This document shows positions 41,201-50,563 of a DNA stretch of 64,000 nucleotides, one piece after another. The stretch lies in NCBI RefSeq assembly GCF_003672135.1, contig NC_039508.1:12969945-13033944 (forward strand), in the 5' to 3' direction. How positions within the stretch are numbered: the first letter of the stretch is position 1; every line of letters begins with the position of its first letter. The translations under genes and the position numbers were made by a program. This DNA comes from Ooceraea biroi. Its lineage: Eukaryota; Arthropoda; Insecta; Hymenoptera; Formicidae. A model generated the notes under the pieces. It ran no database searches. It saw only the letters and a list, made by a program, of their open reading frames with translations, and had not been told where the DNA came from.

Positions 41201-44200
41201 TCAGTTTGGATGAAATTTGGAGGCAGGAGAATGCTCACCAATTTACAATGCCGGCTGCACTAAGATGCCTCCAGGACGACCTCTACAGGCGATATATTCA
41301 AATCAAAAAATAATTTTTTTATCTTTAAACATGTACTAATAAATGCATCAAAGTTTTATAATGATCCGCTGTATAGTTTCTCCAAAAAAATTCGTAAAAT
41401 TATACCTTATTTTCAACGTTCTAAAGCAGGCTCCCCCCTTAAGGAACAATGGTGGACCAAGCGAAGGGAATTATCGCGTTCCCAGGAGGAATTTTGGATT
41501 TATAATACGTCGTACGAGCGATCGTTGGACTTGAATCGAGATCACTCGGAATCCGTAAATGCATCGGCACCGACGCACATCCGCAATGCGCTTTGCCCGA
41601 TACCGACGAATGTCATTATTCCGAACGATCGGAGGAAATTGGCTCGTCTCGCCCGCGCTTCCCGTTCGTTTTGCCGCATTGAGTGTCACAGAATTATCGC
41701 ATCCTCCGCGCGGCCGTAGATACTGCAGTCCCAGTTCCAATTAATGTACACATGACATCTTGCGTACACATACAGGGTGGCCCATTTTAATTTATACAGT
41801 TGATTTTTTAAAAAACTAAAAGAGATACGAAAAAATGTTTCAGACAGACATGTCACGATTTCGAGGGGGACATAAGATGATACCATTGGTTTGACCTTGA
41901 ATAGTCGTTTGAAGGTCACGCGAAGATCACCTTCAATTTCTTAAATTGAAACCCCAACTTTTTATTGCAGATTCTTATTCTCCATCGAAAAGTAAGTAAC
42001 TTTTGTCTGAAACATTTTTCCGAAAAATGTCATCTTATGTCCTTAAAATGTCCTCAAAACTCATCTTGAAGATCATTTTAAGGACATAAGATGACATTTT
42101 TCGGAAAAATGTTTCAGACAAAAGTTGCATGTTTTCTCGCGTAGAATCCGAATCCGTAATAAAAAAATACCATGTCTCATTAAAAAAAAATTTCAGACCG
42201 GAAGTTAGAATTTCGATAAACAATGACCCGTCTAGTTGTATCCACATTCTCTGTCGTGTATGGAGATCAACGTTCGAACAGTGTATTGTCGAATACCGAT
42301 TTACGTAATCACGTTTGACATTGTCGATATTCGACAATACACTGTCAAACCAATGGTATCATCTTATGTCCCCCTCGAAATCGTGACATGTTTGTCTGAA
42401 ACATTTTTTCGTATCTCTTTTATTGTTTTAAAAAATCGACTGTATAAATTAAAATGGGCCACCCTGTATATTTACACATATATGCAAAGGAATCTTATAA
42501 AAGGAAGGTTACTTCCAAATGTGGGCATATTGATAGTCTGCGTCGCAAATTGAAGATTAATTCGTTAACTATAATCGTCATTAACAAAACGATGTATTCA
42601 TATTATCATTGTCTATAATGATAACATGAAGAGGTATTTCATTACATTTTCTCAAATCTGGAAATTAGATTTTAACGAAACGAAGTGGAAAATAAAGTGG
42701 ACAAAGAGAAGTTGCGAAAAGAAACTAGGCATTCTTTTTTACATTGAATCGATGGAGATAAACGATTGCGATAATAAACGAGCGCGCCGAAACCAGAAAT
42801 TGACGTGTCGCTTGCACTTGAAGTTTTTTACAACCGCTAAATCAGCTGTTTGCCGGACCCGAAATATCTATGTTTCATCGGCAGAAATAGCGTCGATATA
42901 ATTTATAATGTCCCCACCGTCCTCGCGTGCTAGTGCGTCGCGTTTCACTTCCGTCTCGATAAAGAATATTAAACAATTAAAATATCAAACGGGAGATATA
43001 CGGAAAAGCAGTCTTGTGCCGGCGGCACCAGTATTTTTACAGTCAGTTTTTATTACGTTCTAGAGAAGATTGCGGTTAAATAAACGCCATATAATTTAAT
43101 ACGATATAACTTTCTATAATGCAGCTCGTAAAATCTGATATGACAACAGTCATATGAGAATTCAGATGGCAATAATTAATGTTATCGGGAACGAAATAAA
43201 ATTTTGAAACAACATCCTGTTTTCCTTCATATCTGTGAAATGTGGGGAAAGGAAATAAATGATCTGCCTCAAGCAGATTCAGCAGAAACTATTTCACGTG
43301 AAAGTCGAGTATCTTGAATCAGAAGGATACTGTCGTAGATATTTCGATTGGTCTGTGCCTTCGTTGTGTTCTTCTTGGCATCCGCTTCGCGGGACCACGC
43401 CTAACACGATTGATCGATCTCGTACACATACGACATGCATGAGGAGGACGACGTGGAATTCTCGTGCCGACGTCACGTGCTTTCCGCGACCGAGTTGACA
43501 TCATAGAGACGCGAATAGAATGGGAACGAGATCGCTAATTTTAACTGCCGGGTTAATTAAGAAACCTTAATTTTGAAAGGAACTTTATTTTAGCGTTACC
43601 CGGACAAAGTCGATTCAGCGATCGTCCGCTGAAACACTCGAACGTGAAACGCGCTGTTACGTGCACTCAATGCCAGCATACGAAATCTCTTTAGAATATT
43701 CTACAGCACAAAATTGATTGTGCACAATGAGAGAAAATATTAGATATTTGTTCCCTTATTCTTTTTTCCACTATTTTTTTTCTAATCTATATGAAACTGA
43801 ATGCTCAATTTTATAGATGATGTGCAATATGGATTTCGAATTTTACATCGATTTTTTCTCTTGAAATCCTCGTTCTTCGGTTTTTATTATTTACTAGATT
43901 CGCGAATAGAAAAAAACTAGATTCGGTGGCACATACACAGATACACTTTCTCATCTATTTGTACTTATCATTCTGCACAAATGAAATTTTCCTTCATTGA
44001 ACTAGGGAGGTTCCTGCGAGTCTCTGTCGTCGAAAGGTGGTGCTCTTACAGGAAGCGATTCTGGAGTGCTCGAGCTGAGCGACAGCGGCGGAGGAGGCTC
44101 TTCCAGTGAATGGGACGCAGTACCAGGCATCGTGAGGCAATGCATTAGGCACCTCGAAACTACTGGCCTCCGGACGCTAGGCGTGTTTCGTGTATCACCC

Positions 44201-47200
44201 TCGAAAAAGAGAGTGAGACAGGTATGACATTTCTCCCATAACGACAAGAAGCATTTCGACATTGGGCTCCGTAGAAATTTTCTGGAACGGTGGCACGACC
44301 TTTCCTGACGCAATAAGTGGTGCGAGATGATTAAAGTTTATTTTAAAATGTGTGATTATCACTTCTTTATTTTGCGTTTGTCGATATTCTTATTTTTTTT
44401 GTTACTTCTTTATCTTTTAAAAAAAATTCAAAGAAGTAAATGTACAAATTTTGTACCGAAAAGATAATTTTCTGCTAGCAAAAGATTGATATGATTGATG
44501 ATTCATAAATCTCACCATTTCCGAGCTAATGTGGGCTTAAATCGAGAAGCAGCAAGTTTTCTAGATAATATCCTCTTTATACATTGATTCGTAATCGGAT
44601 TTCGGATTTCCCTCATAATACTGTCAATTGTTGCGTAGTACGATTATCAATGAAAATTAAACATTCATGAAATGCATAATTAATTGTCTCAAAGGATGCA
44701 AATTGGCATCTGTATTTGAAATGGTTTAAACGCAACGTACATTTTCCAAAAGCAGTTTTATTTTAGGACAGCTTGTGTCTTCTATGCAAATCAGCGTGAT
44801 AATTATGATTAATTCCAGTTACGGGAGGACTTTGATTGTGGTCGTGAGACCAAGATAGGTCCCGACCAGTGTCCCCATGACGTAGCCACCCTCCTGAAGG
44901 AATATTTCCGCGATTTACCGGATCCTCTGCTTTGCAGGGATCTGTATCAAGCCTTCGTGCACACTCAAAGTAAGCAAGGATCAGTTTCTAAATCCTCCGT
45001 AAACCGCTCAAGAGCATTATCTCCCCTTTCCCAGCTTCTGCTAGTAATCTAAGAACAGCTTGAGCGCGATTTGCGCATTGCCGGTTCCAAATTTGCTTGC
45101 GTGCCGATCGTGTCCGCAATCTTCTCTACCTTCTCTACAATTCCAGCTATGAACTTTCAATCTTCCAACTTGCGCGTCCGAGCGGGCATGATAATCGAAC
45201 CGTTCGAATGTTTTTCCAGAGATCAGAAACAGGCGGTTGCAGCAGGAAGCTCTCCAGCATCTCATTCAATTGCTGCCCACGCCCAATCGCGAGACCCTCT
45301 GGGCACTTCTGAACTTTCTGATCGTCGTTGCGGCAAACAGCGAGGACCAGAAGACCGAGACCGGCGAGTGGATCCCCGGAAATAAAATGGATGCGACGAA
45401 TCTCGCGACCGTCAGTACCGCACTGTGTTCTCCGACTTCAATTTTTTTCCAATAGTCATCCCGTTTTTTACATTGCGCATCACTGATTTTCCCCTTAGCT
45501 AAGACATGCAAGAGAGACTCTGCATGAATAAAAATACGAAAATGAGATTCCAAAGAAAGACGAAACTCTCGCATCTGCTTTTTTATGCTTTTCTTGATAT
45601 CTGTAATGATCGAATATCGCAATTTATAATTTTTAATTTAATTACAATTGAGAACACAATTCGAACAGTCGAAAGGAACGAATCGCATGTTTATAGACGT
45701 ATTACCTTCTTTCAATTAATGTGCTAAACAAGAAAAGCGGGTTAATTTATTCCTTGGAAGCACCTTTTGTAAACTAGAGTATCTCCTTTTGTTCTCACAT
45801 CGAAAGATCCTGGCTTTTTCAATCTCAGCGCAACGTATTTCTTTAATTTCAACTTAAGTTTAATTAATGCAGCCAATCCATGCGAGCGCGCTTCCTCATT
45901 CTTTAATTTCACCCTGAAGAATCCACGAAGCGCCTCATGACGCGTCTGTAACGCTCGTATTTACGCTCGACAGATTAGAAATTAGCTTCGATTTTGTCTC
46001 CACGCTTCGCAGAAGGTTTTACACGCGTATCGATTATACGCACTGGAATTTCCATCGTACGTCCAAGGACGAGCGATTAATTAATTCGGCAGACTGGTAC
46101 GCGCTTTCCGCTACCGTCAATCATTGTGGACGTCACGAAAGTAGCGCGTTAATTAAATTAAAAATCAATACATTCAGAAGAGCAACACAAATCAGTAACG
46201 GAGCTCGATCGCATGTTGCAGGTATTTGCACCGAATATTCTGCACTGCGTGAAACCCAGCCAACTGAGGTCTGAGGTCTCGGCGGAAAGGGCCGAGGAGA
46301 GGATAGACGTGATAAACGTAGTGCGGGCACTCCTGGAACACACGTCGACGTTATTCACGTTGCCGGCTGCGTTGCTGGACGAGGTCTACCTGCATATGAT
46401 GGATACCCATCCGGCAGAGCTGGATATCTCTCTGTCCCGTCGCGTCGAAGAGTGAGTATCGCGTTCACTCGTTCGTCATCGTCGTCGTTCTCTTGAATGA
46501 TCGGTCCTCGGACAACAGCGGAAGGTACGCGTGATTGTTCCGATCGTTCATGCCGAACCAGGAGATATCATTGAATATAAAACACGTCGTTGTCGGGAAT
46601 GACATGAAGATTTATGGCTTACTGCGAATTTCTTTTTGTTATCTACTGTGGCCGAGGTCATCGTTATTCAAGCCTTTTATAGCGTCTACATTGACGCTAT
46701 TATGCTTGTCATTAAATATTGTTTGTATTTTTGTTGTTAATTTATATTGTTAATCTGATGCTATAAATATTATTGAGTACAGTCTGTATGCTTTAGTAAC
46801 AAAGAAAGAAAACCTCAAGAGAAACAACAACAGCGAACTGCATTGAAAGTTACAAAGTGCTTCTACTAAGTTGTCAGAGTCGCTCGTCGAGTATCATATA
46901 GATCCGAAGTTATTTATACCTTGCAAAGTTAATGGAATTATTTATTCATGTTCGCATGTACGTTTCTTTTCTTTTATTCGTAAAATATTATGTCGATATT
47001 TTATTATATTTTAATTGAATGTATTATATCGATATTTTTTTTCATAAAGAAGCAATTTTCCTGAATCGTGAATTTTATCCTTGACCCAAGGAGTCGAGTC
47101 TCTCGTCCGTGACCAATGATCGATCGACGTCGATGCTGCGGAGTAATGGTGTCCTTCGCATATGTACACTATTTGCGGGTCGCAGTCAAGTAATATAGAC

Positions 47201-50200
47201 AAGAAAGTAGAACCTAAGTTCTGTACGTGCTTTTGCAGGCAATGCGGGGATGAAGCGGACCCATGTAGCGAGGCAGAAACTTTCTCGGTGGAGGAGACGC
47301 TGACTACGTCCACGACTACCGCGGCAACGACGACAACATCGACAAGAAAGGTACGACCATCATGCATTTTCAATCCGTTTACTTAGCAATTGATTTTAAC
47401 ACGGATTCAAATGCAAAAAGTAGCGGAAATTTATGATGTATAATAATAATTTTTATTAATTAATGTTACTGTTTTATTATCATTTTATAATTACGGTTAA
47501 TACAATTATTGAAAATAATTATGATCGATAATGTTTGTCGTTTTAAACATTGCTTTTTGCTAATTTTTGTTTATATCTTTATTATTCTTTCTTATCGTGG
47601 GTGAAGCCATTGTGTAAAACAATCGTTCTTTTGCGTCTAGATGTGGACGAGAGAACAATGCCTACATCAGACTGCAGGCGTCGGCGGTGATATCGGACCA
47701 AGGCCGCGACGGCCCAAGAGACCAGGAAGCCGAAGGAAAGAGGAGGGTAGGAGCAACAGCGTCGATAGCGGATCGAGCGAGGATCCGTCTGATCCTCGTC
47801 GAAGATCCTCGCCAATAGTGATTACCGCCAGTCTTACCATACCCATGTCCGATGCGTTCACCTTGAACCTTGACGACCCGGACATTCCTTACATCGAGGA
47901 GGCACCGAAGCAACCGAGTGCTCCCCCGAGGCGGCAGAGGCAGAGGTCCATTTCCGGTTGCAGCGAAGGTACGTGTTTCGTGTAATCTGATATCGTTGCA
48001 AGAATGTTTGATGCGTTTAGTATGAAGAGCGTGATGCATAAAATCTATAATAATTTGTTGCGTGAGATTAGTCAAAGAACGAATATCTTAATAATATAAT
48101 AAGTTTATGGACGTTTAAATAAACTGTTAGGAGGAGGCAAATAAAGTTTTCAAAAAGTAAAATAAATAAAATTATTCAAGTACTTTTGGACTGAATAAAC
48201 TTTAAGGAAACCTATTAGTTAAAACACATCATTGAAACAATTAAACAATGTTATTACATGCTCACTTTATAGATCATCTTCAACAATGTTTCTAACTTCT
48301 ACTTTCTTGAACAGAATCGAATTTGATCCGTTTTAAATCGTGTTAGCAAAAGATCCCAAGAAATTGACGACAACGTAACTACCACTAACTCATACAATTG
48401 CTAGCTACAAGACACCGCAGATTGCTCGAACGTAATTTCGATCCAATATCTCTGCTTTCAGGTGGAAGACACGGAAGCGACAGCGCCGTGGGCTCCTCGG
48501 CAACCCTGTCGGGCGATCAAGCACCGAGTTCTCCTCCGTCATGGGCGTCGTCGCCCCCGGCGAGTCCCGACAGCGCGGTCACCGCCGTTTCGTACATCCC
48601 GGATCAGCAAGCGGTTCTCCAGAGGGTTTCATTTACAACCTCGAGCGAGATAAGGCAGGTGAGCAGGTCGGCGGCTGGCCAGCAGGAAGCGAGCAGGAGT
48701 GCCGTGGCGCCGTACACGCCGAGCATCACCAGCATCGGCGGTGCGGTTTTGAGGTGAGTATCTCTTGCGCTTGCTGTTGCCCTTCTTCCTCCTGCTCTCT
48801 CTTCTTGCGGTCATCCAACGCCCGTACACGGCACAAAGTCTTCGTGCAAACTTGCGCGCGGTTTGCATTCAGTATGCCTAAGTTGCCGCGATCGCTGCTT
48901 TATTCAGATTGATCCATAGACTTGGCGAGTCCTTTTAGTCGACGTCTCTGTAATCTCGCGACAAGCATTATTACCTATCAGGTATTATTACCTATCACTG
49001 TTACTTATCAGCAGGGATCGGCAAAATATTAATAATAAATTAATATTACTTGAGTATTTAATTATTTATTTAACAGGAAAAAATAATTCCCGATTAATTG
49101 ATTAATCAGTAATCAAGATAAGCAATTTTTCAATTGCTCGGTTAATCAGTAATCAAAAAGAACAATTTCTCAATTACTCGATTAATCAGTAATCACAATA
49201 AACAATTCTTCAATTACTCCAGTAATCAAAGTGAAAAATTTTTTAATTATTCGATTAATCAGTAATTATAGTATAAAATAGTTTTGTTACTTGATTAATC
49301 AGTAATCAGACCGAAAAATTTTTCAATTATTTCATCACTCAGTAATCAGTGTCAGATGTTCCTTGATTATTTAGTTGATTTTTTTCTGGATTATTTTCTT
49401 GATTATTTAAGTATCTTGATTATTTAAGTCATCAGCGTACAGCAGCAATTATATACAGAAAAAAATTAATTCAACGCAATATTTTTCTAATAAAATTAGT
49501 TGAAGTAGGATTTTTTATGACTGATAAAAGAATAATTTAAATAGTGAAATATTGCGTTAATTTCATTTTTTTTCTGTATGGAATTGGTGCTGTACGCTGA
49601 TAACTACTTAAATAATCAAGAAAATAATCCAGAAAAAAATCAACTAAATAATCAAGGAATATCTGACACTGATTACTGAGTGATGAAATAATTGAAAAAT
49701 TTTTCGGTCTGATTACTGATTAATCAAGTAATTAAAATTATTACGTTCTGATTGCTGATTAATCAAGTAACAAAAATATTTTATACTATAATTACTGATT
49801 AATCGAATAATTAAAATTTTTCACTTTGATTACTGATTACTGGAGTAATTGAAAAATTATTTATTTTGATTACTGATTAATCGAGTAATTAAGAAATTGT
49901 TCATTTTGATTACTGATTAACCGAGCAATTAAAAAATTGTTGAACTTGAATACTGATTAATCAATTAATAATAAATTTCTCGAAGTTGATTACTGATTAT
50001 CAAAATAATTGTTAATCAAAGCTGAAAATATTACTGAAAATATCGTTGATGCCGATCCCTGCTTATCAGGTAGCTGGAATAGGTGACGAGTTGAGATTTG
50101 CAAGTTCCTCCGATTTTATGTTGAAAGAAGACTACGACCTTGCGCGCACATCGCGAGATACCAATTCATGAGGAATTGCAAGATTTAACCGCAAACGTAT

Positions 50201-50563
50201 CCACGTTCGTGATTTAGGTCCAAGACCGCCGACATCGAGAGAATGCTGCAGATCTCGCGGAAGGATGTCGACCCTGCGAGCCTGCAGACGAGCAAGAACT
50301 CGACCTCTGGCGAAAGCAAGAAGTACACGAAGAGGAGGTACACGGACACGAGGCATCAGACACGCCACATACCCGATGCCGACACCCTGGCTGGCAAGGT
50401 ATCGCTCGGTGCGACCTCCGCATCGTCGACGGCGATATCATCAGTCACTTCCGCCTCCTCGACGATGACGACGACGCAGAGCCAGCGCGTGCCGGCGCAG
50501 CCGGTGTGGAAGAGGCGCGAATTGATCTCCAGTGCTCCGAAGGACAGAGACGGATACTTTTAA
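24315..50563 (+). CDS. ARHGAP6: Rho GTPase-activating protein, ARHGAP6 type (12 coding exons, 1410 aa)
   Basis: Seen: join of 24315-26219, 29496-29652, 31859-31975, 36689-36876, 44006-44221, 44819-44969, 45220-45410, 46222-46451, 47239-47350, 47641-47968, 48462-48753 and 50218-50563. All junctions are GT-AG and the reading frame is kept to a TAA stop. Known: RhoGAP proteins speed GTP hydrolysis by Rho-family GTPases and so turn off actin signalling. The RhoGAP domain covers about residues 734-1030. The arginine finger is R851 (in GVFRVS), with K888 and R892 in the LLKEYFRDLPDPLL helix and N980 in VFAPN, so catalysis is probably intact. Landmarks shared with human ARHGAP6 (from memory) are the pre-domain GKCTW...GRRVTL block, FG(I/M)PLSQ-I-NDR, PSKKRVRQLRE, a GGRHGSDS tail motif and a C-terminal W-R-ELIS motif. 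The fly member is, I believe, RhoGAP102A. The first in-frame ATG after an upstream stop is 24315, with A at -3 and G at +4. Family call very sure; the exact start less so. Confidence 0.93.
26220..29495 (+). other. RhoGAP intron 1
   Basis: 3276 bp between CAG|GTAAGT and CGCAG. No transposon or second gene recognised. Confidence 0.85.
29496..29652 (+). CDS. ARHGAP6: RhoGAP gene, coding exon 2
   Basis: Acceptor ATCGCAG, donor GCG|GTAAGT; starts in phase 0 and ends in phase 1. It encodes 52 residues with TWAGTGGRRVTLHD and LSDIEKKVLCKVAVAKLQ, the segment just before the GAP domain that matches the equivalent ARHGAP6 block (human: SGRSVRL and LSELER). Confidence 0.93.
29653..31858 (+). other. RhoGAP intron 2
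   Basis: 2206 bp, AT-rich, nothing recognised inside. Confidence 0.85.
31859..31975 (+). CDS. ARHGAP6: RhoGAP gene, coding exon 3
   Basis: Acceptor CTTTCAG, donor AAGG|GTGAGT; phase 1 to phase 1, 117 bp. It encodes a basic linker (KPKRRAYLLKRKAL then KGKDEKEK) in the same place as the KKRKKSLRKK-type linker of vertebrate ARHGAP6. The clusters of Lys and Arg could bind membrane or act as a nuclear signal; that is inference. Confidence 0.92.
31976..36688 (+). other. RhoGAP intron 3
   Basis: 4713 bp. Contains a GC-rich block at about 34880-35500, possibly an internal promoter or enhancer, and MITE D near its 3' end. Confidence 0.85.
36212..36645. mobile_element. TA-flanked foldback MITE D in RhoGAP intron 3
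   Basis: TA-flanked, ends CAGGGTGTCCGAAACAAAG and the inverse, arms of about 165 bp, GC-rich centre. It ends 43 bp before the acceptor of RhoGAP exon 4. Tc1/mariner-like by target site. Confidence 0.88.
36689..36876 (+). CDS. ARHGAP6: RhoGAP gene, coding exon 4 (start of GAP domain)
   Basis: Acceptor CCTTGCAG, donor GAG|GTGAGC; phase 1 to phase 0. It opens the RhoGAP domain with VFGIPLSQCIENDRIARI and then runs into a Ser-rich loop (SRSSRHGSRTSFSS). The acceptor lies only 43 bp after a TA-flanked foldback transposon that ends at 36645. Confidence 0.93.
39206..40100. mobile_element. Degraded pogo/Tigger-like element in RhoGAP intron 4
   Basis: Imperfect inverted ends, TAGAGGAGAATCCCC on the left and the inverse of TAGAGGAAAGTCCCC on the right, each with TA at the tip, followed by a matching ATGAGATA block. 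Inside, 39741-39806 encodes RKRRQWNREDLAKAVAAV, close to the psq/CENP-B-type helix-turn-helix at the start of pogo/Tigger transposases. The rest of the transposase is missing and stops follow at once. Confidence 0.6.
39741..39806 (+). pseudogene. Transposase N-terminal HTH remnant (pogo/Tigger type)
   Basis: About 21 codons reading TRKRRQWNREDLAKAVAAVF, then TAA. The pattern Lys-Arg-Arg-x-Trp-x-x-Glu-Asp-Leu-x-x-Ala-Val is typical of the DNA-binding domain in this transposase family. No catalytic DDE region is visible nearby. Confidence 0.5.
40716..41442 (+). mobile_element. TTAA-flanked palindromic MITE, copy 3, in RhoGAP intron 4
   Basis: 727 bp with TTAA at both ends; the left end has one mismatch (GGAGGGAGCC). 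Same orientation as copy 1. It is transcribed as part of the RhoGAP pre-mRNA and would fold into a hairpin with arms of nearly 300 bp. Confidence 0.9.
41771..42468. mobile_element. TA-flanked foldback MITE, family B long form, in RhoGAP intron 4
   Basis: The same ends and left arm as the copy at 17334, but the arms are separated by about 430 bp that holds two more inverted repeats: about 41998-42127 (50-bp arms) and 42279-42344 (CAGTGTATTGTCGAATA and its inverse). It is either the parent of the short form or a nested insertion. Confidence 0.85.
44006..44221 (+). CDS. ARHGAP6: RhoGAP gene, coding exon 5 (arginine finger)
   Basis: I chose the acceptor TTGAACTAG|GG because it starts in phase 0, as exon 4 requires, after a TTTTCCTTC tract. 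A second AG at 44050-44051 would break the frame. The 72 codons hold a Gly/Ser loop, then WDAVPGIVRQCIRHLE and GLRTLGVFRVSPSKKRVRQ, which contains the catalytic arginine R851. Donor CAG|GTATGA. Confidence 0.92.
44819..44969 (+). CDS. ARHGAP6: RhoGAP gene, coding exon 6
   Basis: Acceptor AATTCCAG, donor CAAA|GTAAGC; phase 0 to phase 1. It encodes LREDFDCG, then PHDVATLLKEYFRDLPDPLL, the most conserved RhoGAP helix, with K888 and R892 at the positions of p50RhoGAP K122 and R126, and then RDLYQAF. Confidence 0.94.
45220..45410 (+). CDS. ARHGAP6: RhoGAP gene, coding exon 7
   Basis: Acceptor TTTTTCCAG, phase 1 to phase 0. It encodes LQQEALQHLIQLLPTPNRET, then LLNFLIVVAANSED and GNKMDATNLAT. I placed the donor at ACC|GTCAGT because the protein then runs NLAT|VFAPN into exon 8, exactly as in other RhoGAPs (NLAT|IFGPN). 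GTCAGT is a weak donor (C at +3). Confidence 0.9.
46222..46451 (+). CDS. ARHGAP6: RhoGAP gene, coding exon 8 (end of GAP domain)
   Basis: Acceptor TGTTGCAG, donor AGA|GTGAGT; phase 0 to phase 2. It encodes VFAPNILHCVKP with the conserved Asn (N980), then helices ERAEERIDVINVVRALLEH and LLDEVYLHMMDTHPAELD, which match the end of the ARHGAP6 GAP domain (human: AEESTAI and ISLLETDPD). The usual FGPN is FAPN here, which is common in the superfamily. Confidence 0.94.
47239..47350 (+). CDS. ARHGAP6: RhoGAP gene, coding exon 9
   Basis: Acceptor CTTTTGCAG, donor AAG|GTACGA; phase 2 to phase 0. It encodes an acidic then Thr-rich low-complexity stretch (SVEETLTTSTTTAATTTT), probably disordered. The match to family members is not visible at this point; the call rests on splice sites and frame. 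Confidence 0.85.
47641..47968 (+). CDS. ARHGAP6: RhoGAP gene, coding exon 10
   Basis: Acceptor TGCGTCTAG, donor GAAG|GTACGT; phase 0 to phase 1. It encodes a basic/proline tail (GPRPRRPKRPGSRRKEEG), a Ser-rich patch, then a short hydrophobic segment IVITASLTIPMSDAFTLNLD and PSAPPRRQRQRSIS, which could be an SH3 or 14-3-3 type ligand (inference). Confidence 0.88.
48462..48753 (+). CDS. ARHGAP6: RhoGAP gene, coding exon 11
   Basis: Acceptor GCTTTCAG, donor GAG|GTGAGT; phase 1 to phase 2. It encodes GGRHGSDSAVGSSATLSGD, close to the human ARHGAP6 tail motif GGRHSSTDSN, then a proline/serine-rich stretch (PSSPPSWASSPPASPDSA). A second good donor, CAG|GTGAGC at 48658/48659, lies inside the exon. 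Confidence 0.88.
49004..50069. mobile_element. hAT-like foldback element F in RhoGAP intron 11
   Basis: Perfect 8-bp duplication CTTATCAG (49004-49011 and 50062-50069), ends CAGGGATCGGC and the inverse. The arms of about 450 bp are tandem arrays of an AT-rich unit containing CGATTAATCAGTAATCA, and the hairpin is centred near 49530. An 8-bp duplication with a CAGGG end is typical of hAT elements. No coding sequence. Confidence 0.85.
50218..50563 (+). CDS. ARHGAP6: RhoGAP gene, coding exon 12 (C-terminus)
   Basis: Acceptor GATTTAG, then RSKTADIERMLQISRKDVD, a Lys/Arg-rich then Ser/Thr-rich stretch, and the end VPAQPVWKRRELISSAPKDR...YF followed by TAA. The final Trp-Lys-Arg-x-Glu-Leu-Ile-Ser resembles the last motif of ARHGAP6 (W-Q-I-W-E-L-L-S), which supports this as the true C-terminus. 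Confidence 0.88.

Larger units (their letters stand above)
36877..44005 (+). other. RhoGAP intron 4
   Basis: 7129 bp, the largest intron. Holds the pogo-like remnant, TTAA MITE copy 3 and the long family B element. A GC-rich block lies at about 37240-37850. Confidence 0.85.
44222..48461 (+). other. Cluster of short RhoGAP introns (5-10)
   Basis: Introns of 597, 250, 811, 787, 290 and 493 bp separate exons 5-11. No transposon was recognised in any of them, in contrast to the long introns on either side. Confidence 0.8.

Noticed and set aside
41686..41919. Open frame over family B repeat (also at 17258)
   Set aside because: It is the translation of the foldback transposon arm, not a host gene.
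44051..44052. Alternative acceptor TTACAG|G for RhoGAP exon 5
   Set aside because: Would put exon 5 out of frame with exon 4 and lead to an early stop; 44006 keeps the frame.
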